The notes below the pieces were generated by a model. That model did no database searches. It had not been told where the DNA came from and worked only from the letters and a program-made list of their open reading frames with translations. From Adineta vaga (Eukaryota; Rotifera): a stretch of DNA of 64,000 bases. Positions 1-13,100 of the stretch are shown in pieces; within the stretch, counting starts at the first letter, position 1, and the number at the start of each line of letters is the position of its first letter. A program made the position numbers and the translations under genes. The stretch covers positions 8,494,001 to 8,558,000 of the forward strand of contig CP075496.1 in NCBI GenBank assembly GCA_021613535.1, given 5' to 3'.

Positions 1-280
1 AATATGGATTTATTTCGTTTAACGAGAAATTTCTTGAAAACTGATAATCGGTAGGTCGATTGAATTTGACTTGTCATGGATTATTGATAAATAAGCTAAA
101 TATGTTAAATACATGTTAAAAGAATATTGTCTGAGGTGATAAGATATCTTTTCGATTTTTTTGTTTGAAATAACAAGCAAACATGTGACTTGTCGACTTC
201 TCACGATAATATTTTTTGTTTTTTTAATCTATAAAGTAACGATATTTAAAACAATAGTCATTGTCGTTACAATATAAATC

Positions 281-1056
281 ATGGATGCATTTTCCGTTCT
301 TCAACAACCACGATTATCAATTGATCGCGTTATTAATTTAGAATTTCAAGAGCTTGTAGAATGTGGTGTGTGTCATGGTATCATATTAGATCCTGTTGGT
401 TGTTACAATTGTGATAGAGCAGTATGTTCAGCTTGTATTCATCAATTGAATGCCCATAGAGAAGAATCTATTTGTCCATATGGATGTACAACATATACTG
501 AACGTTCTTGTCCAAAAGCAATTGCTCATATTCTCTCTAGTTTAAATATAATCTGTCAATATAAATCAAATGGATGTGATGCAATTCTTTCATACAATAA
601 TATTATAAATCATGAGAAAGACTGTGATTATCAGTTGTGGAGTTGCATTGGATGTCAACAATTGATAACGAAAAAGAATTTTCAAGAACATAACAATCAA
701 TGTCCATTGATATCATTAATATGTGATGAATGTTCGAGTTCATTTCAAAGAAAAGATACTAATTCACATACATTAATCGATTGTTTACATATTCAACTAC
801 AAAACAAATATCTGAAATAGACAAATTGAAAACAAAAGAATCTGAACAAGAAAGAAAAATTGATTTAATGGAACAAAGATTGCAAAGATATGAAACGTTT
901 TGGTTAGGATTTGTCAAGACAACAAAACAAATTAGGTATATTATGAATACATTGGAAGATAATCTCAATATCACTTCATTTCTAGAGGTATGCTGGATAA
1001 CTCCAACTAAATCAATCAAATACACTAATAAAATGCCAAAACAAGATCATATTTAA
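281..1056 (+). CDS. RING/TRAF-type zinc-finger protein with coiled coil, frame broken
   Basis: The first 179 codons (281-820) begin with a RING-like cluster (CGVC near residue 28, CYNCDRAVCSAC, then CPYGC), followed by TRAF-type zinc-finger repeats with regularly spaced Cys/His to about residue 168. This is the N-terminal plan of TRAF-like E3 ubiquitin ligases. The frame stops at 818-820, but the -1 frame continues without a gap as a charged heptad-type helix (SEIDKLKTKESEQERKIDLM), the coiled coil expected after TRAF fingers, and ends at 1056. The join falls at an A run at 801-804, so one missing base explains the break. No MATH/TRAF-C domain follows; the protein ends about 75 residues after the break. 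Either this is a short paralogue of a larger family or a decaying copy. The zinc-finger identification is firm; the function in ubiquitin signalling is inferred. Confidence 0.75.
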
Positions 1057-1159
1057 TATTTATTAATAATATTCCAAATCAAAAGTTCAACTAAATATTG
1101 AAAATATATGCACATATCAATCGTAAATATATAATTCAAGTTAACGATATACAGAAAAT

Positions 1160-1498
1160 TTACTTTTTCAGAAAAATAGCTTTACATAAAGAGAAGCCTG
1201 ATGTTTTCATTCTATGAAAATAATCATTTGTCATCATTCGTTGCAAGTACTTTTTCGTTTTCCGATGTTTTAAATGTATATCATTGCTGTTGTGTCGAGA
1301 TTTTCTAATAGATTGAATTCGATTTGATTCCGAAGATTTAGCAAACGATTTTACTTTTGTACATTCCTTATATGATTGTCTTTGAACATTGTTTCCAAGT
1401 AATTTTGACCAAAAATCAAGAAAATATGTTCGAATTCTATTCACAATTATCTTTGTTAATGATTTCAAAGTATATGGATTAGTTCTAAATCGTGTCAT
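1160..1498 (-). CDS. possible small basic protein, unrecognised
   Basis: This is an open frame of about 112 codons from an ATG at 1498, on the strand opposite the zinc-finger gene. The product is rich in Lys, Arg and Ser and has no signal peptide, membrane segment or motif that I recognise. A TATA-like TATAAAAG lies at 1553-1560, about 55 bases upstream of the ATG. No splice sites obviously extend it. It could be a real lineage-specific gene or a chance frame in AT-rich DNA, and I lean slightly to chance. Confidence 0.25.
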   Translation of the reverse strand: MTRFRTNPYTLKSLTKIIVNRIRTYFLDFWSKLLGNNVQRQSYKECTKVKSFAKSSESNRIQSIRKSRHNSNDIHLKHRKTKKYLQRMMTNDYFHRMKTSGFSLCKAIFLKK

Positions 1499-3558
1499 GA
1501 CAAATTGTTTGAAACGAAAACTTTTTAAATTATTCAATCGATCTTTCTGTAGCTTTTATAGGCTTAATTATATATACAAAAAAAAGCCATGACGAATTAT
1601 ACGTCATCATCTTCCACTTGGATATTATATATCCGGTATACATAAATAATCTCTGACGTAAATGTCTGTTACATGAGTGGCAAATATATGCCCTTATATC
1701 ATATATTGACTATGTATATATGTCATCTCGAGATTAATCAGTAAGTTTTTAGAAAGAACAATAGTAGAAGTCTTGATGAGCTTCGAAAGAACTACAATTT
1801 GTATGTACTTTTCTAGATCAAACAATCATTGAGTTCATCAGATGGATGTTAAAACCATTTCAGATATCGTAGAATGAATTACTGAGAATCATATCTAAAC
1901 GATTACTGTCATAAACGCAAGGATGCTGTCATTTATTTAAAACACACATTTGCTCGATTATCAAACTGGTAATATCATTTCTCGTTATTGATGACAATGA
2001 TTCTATGTCATAAATCTATTTTTAATACGAAAGAAGCGTTTGTATATTAGGATATAAAATGTATTGTGTTTCCTTTAATCATTAATTATCACTGTCAACT
2101 AGTGACATTAGCAACTTAAATATCATCTGTATACTCTTGTCATATAATGTATTTTGTATTCGATATAATTTCAATAGATACACTTTTATAGTACTCATAT
2201 TTTCTTTATTTTGTTATACATAAAACATATATTGAAATAGTATTGAATTACTTTAATTCAATCAATATAATTCTAAAACATAGCAACCATTTTTTTCGAA
2301 TAACTTTATCTACATGTTTATCTATTCTTAATGTGAAATATGGACAACCTATCAATTGCATCTGGGAAAGAAAGTCACATTAATATGACACGTTATGTGT
2401 AACTGGTTTTTATGTGTCAACGTCATAGGAATAATTAAGAGTATCAATATCCATTTGCTATACGACGAGCATGCTCTCTGATATCTATGCGGTTATATTG
2501 ACTCGATTCTCTAGATGATATTCGTCGTGTCTGCTATGATTTGCCAATCAAATTGTTTTTTTTTATATTCTTGAATAAGATAATGATAAATCTTGACTTT
2601 TATATATAATATTTCTTATCATAGCGACATTTGATTTCCGTTTTCGTTCAAGAACTAATTCACTGATTCTTGTTGACAATATGAAATTTCCCGATTGGCA
2701 ATAGATCATACTGTGCAACTTTTTTATTGTTTTTTTTCTCGAATAGTGAACAAGATTTACCTGCATGAAAAAGAAACCGAAGAAAACTTCCGTTCGCAAT
2801 CGATACTTAAACTTTAATTTTTCTTTCAATAATATACGATCAATTGATCACGGAAACTTGATAGAGTTAGTCGACAATAAGCACTATCTTTTCAATTTCC
2901 AATAGAAGTCAAGTCTCATTCAAATTCGAGTACTTATGAATAGATTTCTTTCGTGAAAAGAATCGATCAATCACTTTATTGAAATTAGGTATTAATTCAA
3001 AGAAAACTAATATTTTAGTTCTTTGAAATAAGATTTTCAGTCGATATGACATCTATATTAATGCAATAGAAATCTTGTTTACAGAATATCAAAACAAAAC
3101 TATTCATCATTTACATAATTAAATAAAAATCTCATCTCGACAATGTCTTTCTTCTTATTTTATTCTATAATTAAGTTATTTTTTTACGACAAAAAATCTA
3201 ATACAAATCAATTTCATTCTTGTTCGCCGAGCTAAAAGATAACATTAATCAATCATTTTTGCATTATCCAGATTTTCTTTCTTTACATATGGTAAATTTC
3301 TATGCGATTCATTAAGCATATTGTTTTGTCAATTATAAATCCATCAGTGTATAGATAGTCGTGGAAGATTTAGTACTGTTGTATCTACTATTTTATTCTA
3401 TTAGTTTCACGGAACATTCACACACAGACATAGATAAAGAGAAAGAGCAAATGAAATAAAAAAATTTTGTTTATCACATTGAAAAGAAGAAGAAAGAAAA
3501 AAAAACGAAGATGTATTAAAAACATAAGAAACATAAAGAAAAAGAAAATGAAATGGGA
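1499..3558. other. gene-free stretch
   Basis: About 2 kb of AT-rich DNA with only short, low-complexity frames on either strand. I see no splice-bounded exon series, RNA gene or mobile element. It separates the zinc-finger gene from the most distal last exon of the calcium pump, so it probably includes that gene's 3' UTR. Confidence 0.5.
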
Positions 3559-3675
3559 TCATTCGAGCTCAGTTCCGGGATTGTCCATTGTATTACGTCT
3601 CGATGATTTTGGCACCATGTTTAATATTGGAACGTTGGAAATTGGTGGTTGATAAAAAGCATCGACAACAGCAAT
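3559..3675 (-). CDS. PMCA alternative last exon C (38 residues)
   Basis: After the acceptor TTTATCTAG (exon from 3675), a phase-0 frame opens with [17 protein letters not shown] and ends PGTELE with a stop at 3559-3561. The I-x-V-V-x-A-F start matches exons A and B. The acidic end resembles, but does not exactly match, the C-terminal PDZ ligands of some vertebrate PMCA splice forms. Reaching it from 5899 requires a 2.2 kb intron that skips A and B. Confidence 0.72.
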   Translation of the reverse strand: MAVVDAFYQPPISNVPILNMVPKSSRRNTMDNPGTELE

Positions 3676-6600
3676 CTAGATAAAGAAATACAAAGATTCT
3701 ACTCTGTTTATTTATTTCTAATCCTAAAGAGCAAAAAAAACTAATAAAAAGAAGAAGATATATTGATTGATTGATTGATTGTATGCAAGAAACCCCAAAG
3801 AGAATTGTTTTGTTGATTATTTTAGTAATAAAAACATTCGATTGTTACATATTCCATTGTTAGAGTTAAATGTGGCTTAGTTAGGAAAAGATTAATTTCA
3901 TCTTTTTTTTTAAAATTATTTTCATATTCTTGTTATTCAACTACAGACATGATCATAATCATAATCATCTTCTTCATCACAAAAGAAAAAAAAAGAACAT
4001 AGAGACAAAAGAAACAGGAAAAAAGAATAAAATTGAAATCTATCTAGTCTAAGGACAGGAAATTAAAAAGAAAGAAAAGAAAAAGAAAGGATGGTAGGCA
4101 GTCATCATCACTCGGTGTATGTATGTTTTTATTTCATTTCCTCGACTGTTTAGGACATCGAAAGAAAAATTATCATTAATGTCAATTGTCCGTTGGTTTT
4201 TGTTTTATGTCCTTTTTTTAGGCCGTTCGACATTTGCCATCCATCTGTTATATAGCACCGCTCGACTGTGACTGACTGATTTTTGCAGAGAGCGAAGATA
4301 GAGAAAAATATAAATAAAGAAAGAAACAAAAAGAAGTTTTTCTTTAACATACAACTTTTAAAAAAAGACAAAGAGATACTTTATCACACGTTTGCAAAAA
4401 AAAACGAGAATAAGAGAGAGAGAGACATACACACTCTAAATGCGCGCAAATATGTAAGAGAGAAGTAACAGAGAAGGATAGAGTGATTTAAAGATGATAG
4501 AAATACGGGGAGAAAATAAAGGCTAGGAGCATAAAAGATTACGAGCCCACCGAATTCTTTTTCTAAAATGTTTTAAATGTTAGGTATCTTTAACGATTGT
4601 TTATGGTAATTGATTATTATCAGTGTTAGTTACATTATGAAGAGGTTTTGAAGATTGTTTATCGTAATAATATGATGATAATTTGGGTACAGTAGTGGCT
4701 CGTAGCCGATCTAATGTGATATATTTTGGTGGGTATCGATTGAATGATTCTTGAAATGCTTTTATCACACGAAGCTAGAATTGTACAAATAGAGAAAAAA
4801 ACAATAAAAATACGAATCGATCATGTATATTATGTTTTGTGATAAGAAGAAAACATTATGTGTGAATAAATAGAAAAATATTATTACGAAAGACAAGACA
4901 TAAAGAAATATAAACATTCATGCATAGATAACAAAGCACAAACAAAGCCAAGAGACAATTAACAAGCAGGACAATAGTCAAAGCAGAAGTTTATATAACA
5001 CATTGATTTATCGAATAAAGACTCAAAGAATATTAGTTCTTTGTTATTATTATTCGGGTTTTTCGTTTGGTATAGGACATGTGACAAACTAAGCACAGCA
5101 AGAGATGCACAAAACATCAAAAAGTGTTAATATTCAAACGGATAAGAAAGGGACACAAATATTGAACAGGCAGGACAAACCTCAAACGAAAATGGGTGGA
5201 TAATAATGTATAAGTTACGATTATTATAGGATGAGAAGTACAGCGCACATGCGCAATGTTTTCGTATAAGTGATAGTGTTTACCATTGGGAAGACGGCGA
5301 TTTGGCAACATGTTCTTGGAAAGTTTTAACGACTTGCACCTGTCAGAGGGATTAATTAAAAGATGAATATATAAATATATATGTATAAAGACAAGGAATT
5401 CTAGAAGAAATTGTCAAATCAATTTCATGGATATTTTTGTTGCATGGGAATAGAAAGATTCTCTATGAACTAATCGACAGGTTGCATGTACAATTTTCTT
5501 ACTAATAACTGTCGTAGAACAATCCCATTGTGTATTCAATTTTTTTTTTGTCATAAGATATTAATCATCTTTATCAAAATTGAACACATCACTCAAGCAC
5601 GAAAAAGTATTTCCTGCTTATTAGCTCAACAATTCTTCGATTCATGCATTAGATTAAGTCATCGAATAGCTTTCATCTGAAGTTTATCTAATACATGTAC
5701 ATGCGTCCAAGCTAGCATGATTAAAAGAACATTGTGATTTATCATATAAGTAGAAAAAAAAGAATAAGCAAGTATCAAGAATAGAATAAATATCTCCAAA
5801 AGTTCAAACACGATTAAGAGAAAGTGTTTTCTTTTCTCATATAAGAAGATGATACAATTTAAAAGTAATTTTTTTCGTTTTTTGTTTCATTTTTCTTACC
5901 TGTGTTTGAAGACGTGTTATTCCTCTTAACCAAAGTATTTGTCCTTTTGTCAAGCTTGAAGCTTGTCTTGCTTGACCTTCAGGACCTGAATCCACAGGTA
6001 ATGTTGGTTCATAAACTTCACCTGCACCCCATTTCGGCATATGATGTGTCGCCGGAATCAGGTTAACTAACTAAACATTCGAGACAGATTTTTGTTTTTC
6101 TAATAGAAAATTTGAAGAAAATATCTATTTACTTGATTCCACAAAAGAACTGCGGCACCAAAAAGGAAACACCACATCCATTGTTCCAGTGTTAATGGTA
6201 CACAAGAAAATGCAAATGAACCATATTGAACAAGAAGAATTTGTACGACAAATGTCACAATCCAGATACCATAAAAGATTGGATTTGTAAATATACCGCG
6301 AAAAACATTTTTTTCTCCGTGAATCTTTCGGCAATTGATTTCATTAAATAAAGTCATTAAAACGAAAACATTAAAGATCATTGTAAAATGTTCCGATGGT
6401 TTAAAAACATTATCTACTGGACGACCATCATCCATGTCAAACACCGTCGGTCCAAGAAATAGAATAAATAGCATGACAGCTAATTGATATACAGCATGAC
6501 CAATAATATTCTTCATCATTGTACGAGAAATCAATGGTCGTGTTCGTCCGTATGGTTTACGTGTTAATAGTTCTTCTGTAGGTACTTCTGTTGCTAATGC

Positions 6601-9600
6601 TAATGATGCTAAAGTATCCATAATTAGATTAACCCATAACATTTGTACGGCACGTAATGGAGATTCTTTGACAATACAGGCGCCAATAAAAGCACAAAAT
6701 ACAGCAACAACATTGACAGTTAATTGAAATTGAAGAAATTTAGCTATAGAATCATAAACATTTCGACCCCACATAACGGCTTTGACAATTGAATTAAAAT
6801 TATCATCAACGAGAATAATATCTGAAGCTTCTTTTGCGACATCAGTTCCTTGTATACCCTAAATAATAAATATCGATTTTAGTTCGTATTCTTAATCTAA
6901 TTATATGAGAATTAAAGAGAATATTTACCATAGCAAAACCAACATCTGCCTTTTTCAATGCAGGTCCATCATTAGTACCATCACCCGTGACAGCGACAAC
7001 TTCACGTGTTGGATTAAGTTTCGATGCAATAATACCTCGTACAAGAACATATTTATCTTGTGGCGATGAACGAGCCAATACACGTAATTGTGGCCATACT
7101 TTATCAAATAGATTTTGTTCAACCTATACGAAAATATTCAGAATGAATCAAATGAATTCTATTTATTTACTTCTCCATCTGGTCTTGATCTGATTCGTCG
7201 ATTGAATTCTTTTCCTTCGAGTACTAAGAAACTATCATTTGGTGATATAATACCACATTTAAGAGCAATTGATCGAGCCGTATTCACATTGTCACCTGTA
7301 ACCATTCGTACTGTAATACCGGCACTGCGACATTTACTAATAGCATCTGGTACTTCTGGTCGAACAGGATCTTCAATGCCACATATACAAATACATGTTA
7401 ATTGATCGACAACATTAGCTTCATCATCCCAATCAGGTAATGCATCTGCTTGATAATCACGATAAGCAACACATATTGTACGTAGACCATCGCATGCCAT
7501 TGGTTCAATAACTGTTTGTACAATACGATCATAATCAACAGTAGAAAATGGAATTACTTCTCCATTACGATTCAATATTGATTTGCATTTTTTTAAAACA
7601 ATTTCCGATGCACCTTTCGTATACATTCGTATAATTCCATCGGGTCTTCGAATAACTGTTGACATGTTTTTTCGTACTGAATTGAATGTATAAACGTGAA
7701 CAAAGCCTTCCTCAGGATAATCTGAACGAATTTCATCGTAACTTCCACCAAGACCACGAACAAAACCTAATAAACCACATTCAGTTTTATTTCCAACTTG
7801 TTTTGGTAATGTTTCTTTTTCTGGTGGAGGCTAGACAGTTCACAGAAAAAAATATAATCTTACTTCTATTGTTTGAATTCAAATCAGTATTCTCTTACCA
7901 ATAGTTTTGATGAATAACCACTGTTAACAGATATACCTTCGAGTATAACTTCTTTGGTTTTTGCTGGTATTACAATCTCTTTTATTTTAACAGGATTTTC
8001 TACTTGTTTCCAATGTTTTTCTCCTACATACACTTGTACGACAGTCATACGATTTGTTGTTAGTGTTCCTGTTTTATCTGAACATATAGCCGTAGCATTA
8101 CCCATCGTTTCACATGCATCCAAATGACGTACTAAGTTATTATCTATCATCATTTTCTAAGATAATAACGAGAAGAGAAAGTTTTCGTTATGAAAATTGA
8201 TCAAAGATGAAATTTAAGAAACTAACTTTAACAGCATAGGCTAATGAGATCGTTACAGCCAATGGTAAACCTTCAGGTACAGCAACAACTAATACAGTAA
8301 TACCGGTAATTAAATAGCGAACAAATCGACTCCAATATTTGTTACTCCATCGTTCACGTCTATAGATCAAAGTCAAATATAAATGAATACAATACATTAC
8401 TGAATAGTTCTATTTACTTTTGAATAAATTCTTCGATAGAAAATCGTATTAGTAAGACAAGTACAGTCAATATAGCAATTGTCATGCCTAAAATAAAACA
8501 AAAAAAATTTATCTTCAAAATTTCATCATATTTGAAAGTATATAAACTTTTGCCTCCGAAGAATTCGTTTGATTAATCCTAGAAAAGTCCCCTTGAGATT
8601 TACTGAATATATAGTTTAATCTTGCTATCGTCGTTTAACGTTGATGAATGCGTCATTGATTTTCTCTGTGAATAAGTAAACACGTACCTGCGTAACCAAT
8701 TTGGATAGCTAATTTTGTTAGTTTAGCTTGTAAAATTGATCGTTCTTTAATTTTCAAGCCACTTGTCTCATCATCACCTCCTTCTTCTGTCTCAACAGGT
8801 ACAACTTCTTGTAATTCTGTTCCTTCATGATTATTACCCGTTGCATCTAATTGGAAAGAAAAAGAAACTTTATGAAAAAAAGTATGTTCCCGAGAAAAAC
8901 CAGAAATAGGAGAAGCATATTTAATTAGTAGCAATCAGAATGTCAAGATCGAAGAAGAATTAACGATATAAAATACCTGTAATCATTCCTGGTTTAACAA
9001 GACGTTCTTTAACGTCTGCATCGGCATTATCTTCTGAATAATATGTATATGAGGTGAATGTGAAGGGAATGAATAAAAAAAAAAATAGTTTTCATACTTT
9101 CTTTTTTACGATCTGCTCCTTTCTTATCGTTATCGTCATCTTCTTGCGTTGCACCTAATAATTTAAATATCATGCCCGTTTGACTGTGTTCACCAACAGC
9201 CAAGACTAACATTTTACCACTACCTTCCATGATATGTGTACCTAGAAGATACATTGAAATAAGTATTTTTTCAGAAAACGAAAAGAAAAAAAACAATCTT
9301 TACCAGAAAGAAGAAATGGATCTTTTGCTTCATGTTTCTTGATTAAATCGGATTCTCCTGTTAAGGATGATTCATCAACTTTAAGATCATTCGATTGTAC
9401 TACGACACCATCGGCTGGTAATAAATCTCCATATCTAACCTGGCAGATATCACCAACAACAATGTCTTTGATTGGAATTTGTCGCGCAACATTATCTCTA
9501 ATGACATTAAATTTTTGATCAAGTTCAATTTTCGATTGAAGACCACGAAATTGTCGTTCTTTTGTCCAATCATTAAATGCAGTGACAAGAACGACAACAA

Positions 9601-10193
9601 TGACAGCAATAATAATAGCTGCACCTTCGATCCATTCAACATTTGCTTCTTCTACAAAAATCAAATAGCAAGAATAATATGGAAAAGGAGAAAACCACAA
9701 CTTACTTGGTTTTACGTCAGCTTCAAAGGTATCTCCACCTGGATGATAAAATGATAAACCAAATGAAATGACAGCACAGATAATAAGTATAACAAGTGTT
9801 ACATCTTGAAGAGCTTCGAACATCAAAGCAAAAAATGTTTTCGGTGGTTTTGGTGGAATTTCATTACGACCAAATGCAGCGACACGCAGAGCTAAATCAC
9901 TCTCGTCATTCGATAGACCTTATTAAATGAAAGAAAGAAATCATGGATAGATTTCATTTTTTTTCTTAAACAAAATATTAATTCATTCGGTTTTTACCTG
10001 TTAGTAAATTTGATTTTAGCTTTTGCCCAAGACCACTGAGGCCACCATAAGTGTCATTTAATTCTTTAACTCCTTCGTGACCACGTGTTTGCATTAAACC
10101 TTCTAATTCTTTTAATGAAATACCAAATTCTCTTCCAGCGATTGCAGCTGACTGATCATCTTGATCTGCATTCGATTTTTTCTTTTTAGCCAT
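3559..10193 (-). CDS. ATP2B: plasma-membrane calcium-transporting ATPase (PMCA), P2B type
   Basis: This gene encodes the pump that exports cytosolic calcium and is regulated by calmodulin. Thirteen common exons fit in phase: 9998-10193, 9706-9918, 9304-9651, 9098-9241, 8977-9033, 8688-8847, 8418-8487, 8227-8359, 7899-8156, 7172-7830, 6929-7123, 6133-6858 and 5900-6070. Together they give exactly 1110 codons. Landmarks in order are an N-terminal cytosolic segment, M1-M2, the actuator domain (SLTGES), an acidic loop, the M4 motif PEGLP, the phosphorylation site DKTGTLT, the nucleotide-binding KGAS, the hinge [11 protein letters not shown], and six C-terminal membrane helices ([18 protein letters not shown]). 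The common part ends in the calmodulin-binding helix ([15 protein letters not shown]) at a phase-0 donor (5899), after which three alternative last exons are available. All catalytic motifs are intact. The start MAKKKKS fits the family, and about 4 kb of gene-free DNA lies upstream. Confidence 0.95.
4601..4774 (-). CDS. PMCA alternative last exon B (57 residues)
   Basis: After the acceptor TTCTAG (exon from 4774), a phase-0 frame opens with [19 protein letters not shown] and runs 57 residues to a stop at 4601-4603. Its first residues again match the continuation of the calmodulin-binding helix. The remainder is Ser/Asn-rich and ends NTDNNQLP. It is independent of exon A and exon C, since each has its own acceptor and stop codon. 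Confidence 0.8.
   Translation of the reverse strand, partial: LRVIKAFQESFNRYPPKYITLDRLRATTVPKLSSYYYDKQSSKPLHNVTNTDNNQLP
5280..5339 (-). CDS. PMCA alternative last exon A (19 residues)
   Basis: Directly after an acceptor (..CTGACAG, exon from 5339), a phase-0 frame encodes [19 protein letters not shown] and a stop at 5280-5282. It reads on from LQTQ at 5900 exactly like the second half of an animal PMCA calmodulin-binding domain, where the usual continuation has the form I-x-V-V-x-A-F. This is the exon proximal to the common body. It yields the shortest tail, with no room for a longer regulatory region. Confidence 0.8.
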   Translation of the reverse strand: MQVVKTFQEHVAKSPSSQW

Positions 10194-13100
10194 TTATGAA
10201 ATTGATTATGATATGTAATGGGATAAAATAGGATGTTCTTGTTACTGTATGAAGAAAGTTTTAAAATTGACTAATATAATTCTAATAAGAATAGTTCGAA
10301 GATGTTAGTCTGCCGTTGAAAAAACGATAGATATAAGCTCATGATTCATTCATTTATTCGACAGACAACGACAGATAGACCTTGAAACAAAAAAAGACAA
10401 AAAAAATATATAGAAAAGAAACGAACTGATAACGAGTGTCTCGTGAGGATACAACAGAACACAGTCCTATTTTCTGTTATATCTCTTTCTGTCGCTTTTT
10501 CTCTTTTAGCTACAACGACAACACAAACATTTTCTTTCTAGTGCTCTTGTTTATCAGAAAGACGACTGGCGTTCTTCTATTCTTTGTCGGTTTTTTTTCT
10601 CTTCTCCTTCTTGTTCTGTTTGCTCGAATAAAACCGTTCGTATTCCGCCTGCGAACAAGAATAAAGAGAAGAAGGAGGTGAGGTAGTTTGCTATACAACT
10701 GATAATTCCCACGTGGAATGATGCAAGCAAACAAATCTAACAAATGTAATGAAATCTTCTGACCTTTACATATTAGATTTCTGTCTCTGTTGGTCTTCGA
10801 TTTTGACAGTAAATAGGATTGTCATTACACATATATGTGATTTGTCACATAAGTTAAGATATACAATTACTCAGAAAACAACACAAGTCAATGAAATCAA
10901 AAACGAGACATCTTAGAATTTCATTGAGAAATCTACTCAAGAACAAATAGTTTGTTGATTAGTTTTTCTATTCTTACTCTATCCTCTTACTATTGTTGTT
11001 GTCGTTGTCTTACTATCAAATTCATCTATCACGCAATAAGATCTTTATCATTAAAGGAAATCAGATCATGAATATCACCTGTTCTCTGTAAATTACCGTT
11101 TGAAAATAGAACTCTTATACAACACTAAAGTCAAATAGGACTTACTGATCTTGTTCTCTTAACATCTCTCTTTATATATATTTTTTTCTATCGTCAGTTC
11201 TCATTTCTCTTCTTCTTATTTCTTACTCGATTATTCAATAACAGGGTCTCTTTTCTCTCTGTTGCATTGTGCGGTTAGTGATGCGAAGGAAGAAAAAGAC
11301 CATGAAGGGTATGTGCTCTGACAACAAGGGCAATAGTAGTAGGAAAATTGGGTCGCTCGGCAATGATGATGATGATGATGATGTATGGATGCAAACTATA
11401 GACATAGTAATAGAGAGAAAGACACACACGCACAAGAAGAAGAAGAAGAAGAAAGAAAAGGAAAAAAGCCGAGAGATCGAGATAATCACCTAATCAGATA
11501 ATCTTGCTCAGCGATCGGCCACACTGATTTTTCTTGCTTAGTTCTATTTAGAATATGGGAAAGGATGAAAAGAGAAAAGAAAAACATAACAAAAATCAAT
11601 GTCTGAACATGAATATTAAACGAAGAAAAAAAACGATCAACATACACACAGGTGTTGAAGCACAATATACGATTAGCTTCTTTTATTGTCGCTATAAAAA
11701 AAATCAAAGACAAAAAACGCAGAGGAAAAAAACAAAAATAACAACGACGACTATTCAGATAATAACTATTGATGGCATGTTATTATTTTCGACTACTCAG
11801 AATTGTTTCTTCTGCATTCAGAAATCGACAAGGGAAATGGAAAAAGCATTATTCTTTTTCTTCTAGTTATTTTTTTCAATATTTCTCTTGTCTTTCTTTC
11901 TCTATTAGGGCTAATTTCGTCATCACTATCATCCTCCGGATTATGTGTACTGTTTTCTTACAAAAAATCAAGTTGAAAATTGAACACAAAAAAGAAACTT
12001 AAAGTCAATAATCAAATCGTTACTCTTTTGACCAGAATAATAAATGTAAAACAAAAGAATATTTGATATCTATATACATCCATATCTATACATATTTAAT
12101 CGTGACTAATGTTTATTTGTCTATTTATCTGAATAGAACATCATTAACTTGAATAATGTTATCGATTAGAAAAACTAACTAAGAAAAAAAAATGAAAAGT
12201 GCGAACAACCGTAGATTTAATGAGCCAATGGGAAAGATTTACGATAAGAAAAAAAAATAATAATAAGTCTCTTCTTTGTAGAATAAAAAGAACGACAAAA
12301 GGTCTTAATTGTACTCATGAAACGATGAAATACATGCTGTACAATGAATAATCAGTTCTATACTTGAATAAGTCATAACTTGACTACAATCTTTTTCTAT
12401 ATTCTTCTCTACTCCCTCTCCTTCACTGATGATGATGATGATGATGACGACAACGACGACGATAGCAATGAGGATGATGAGGATGATGATGATGACGATG
12501 GTAGTCGTAGTGGTTATTGTTGTTGTTGTTGTTTTTCCCGTTACTACTGTTCTCGCGACATTTTCCTCTTCTCTCTCACTCTTCTTCGCGTGCCAGAGCA
12601 CGCCATCTCGTTCTTCTAATCGACAACACATTTTTTATCGTAGGTCTACTATAACTACTACGACTAGTATACTAACAAAACCATTGCCACTGCTTTTTTC
12701 CCTTGCGACAACATGTTCGGAACTCAATTTTTTCCTTCTCTTTTTTTCTTTTTCTTTTCCTTCTTTTTCTCCTCCTTCTTAATTCTCTATTCTTTTTCCG
12801 TGTTTTTCTTCTTCTAACACACATACATACATACACACATACACACACATATTTCTCTTGATGTTGCGTCTGTAATATCTCGAGCTCTTTTGTTAGCAAC
12901 AACAGCATCACATACAACACCCTCAACAAGACGAAAATCGCTTATCGCATCATTGTCGTCCTCATACTTGAAAGCGAGAGAGAGAGAGAGAAAGAAAGAG
13001 AAAGAGAAAAGACAAAAAGAATAAAGACGAGCAAAAGACGATTATATTCTTCAGATATACTGAACACATCGAGAAAAAGATGAAAAATGAAAAGTTAAAA

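Noticed and set aside
12305-12782. Overlapping frames with runs of Asp, Met, Val or Ile
   Set aside because: They come from GAT/GAC and TTG microsatellites in all frames and have no other coding features.
10436-12929. Several Phe-, Arg- or Lys-rich frames of 70-110 codons
   Set aside because: These are polypurine/polypyrimidine artefacts, with no splice-bounded continuation or domain.
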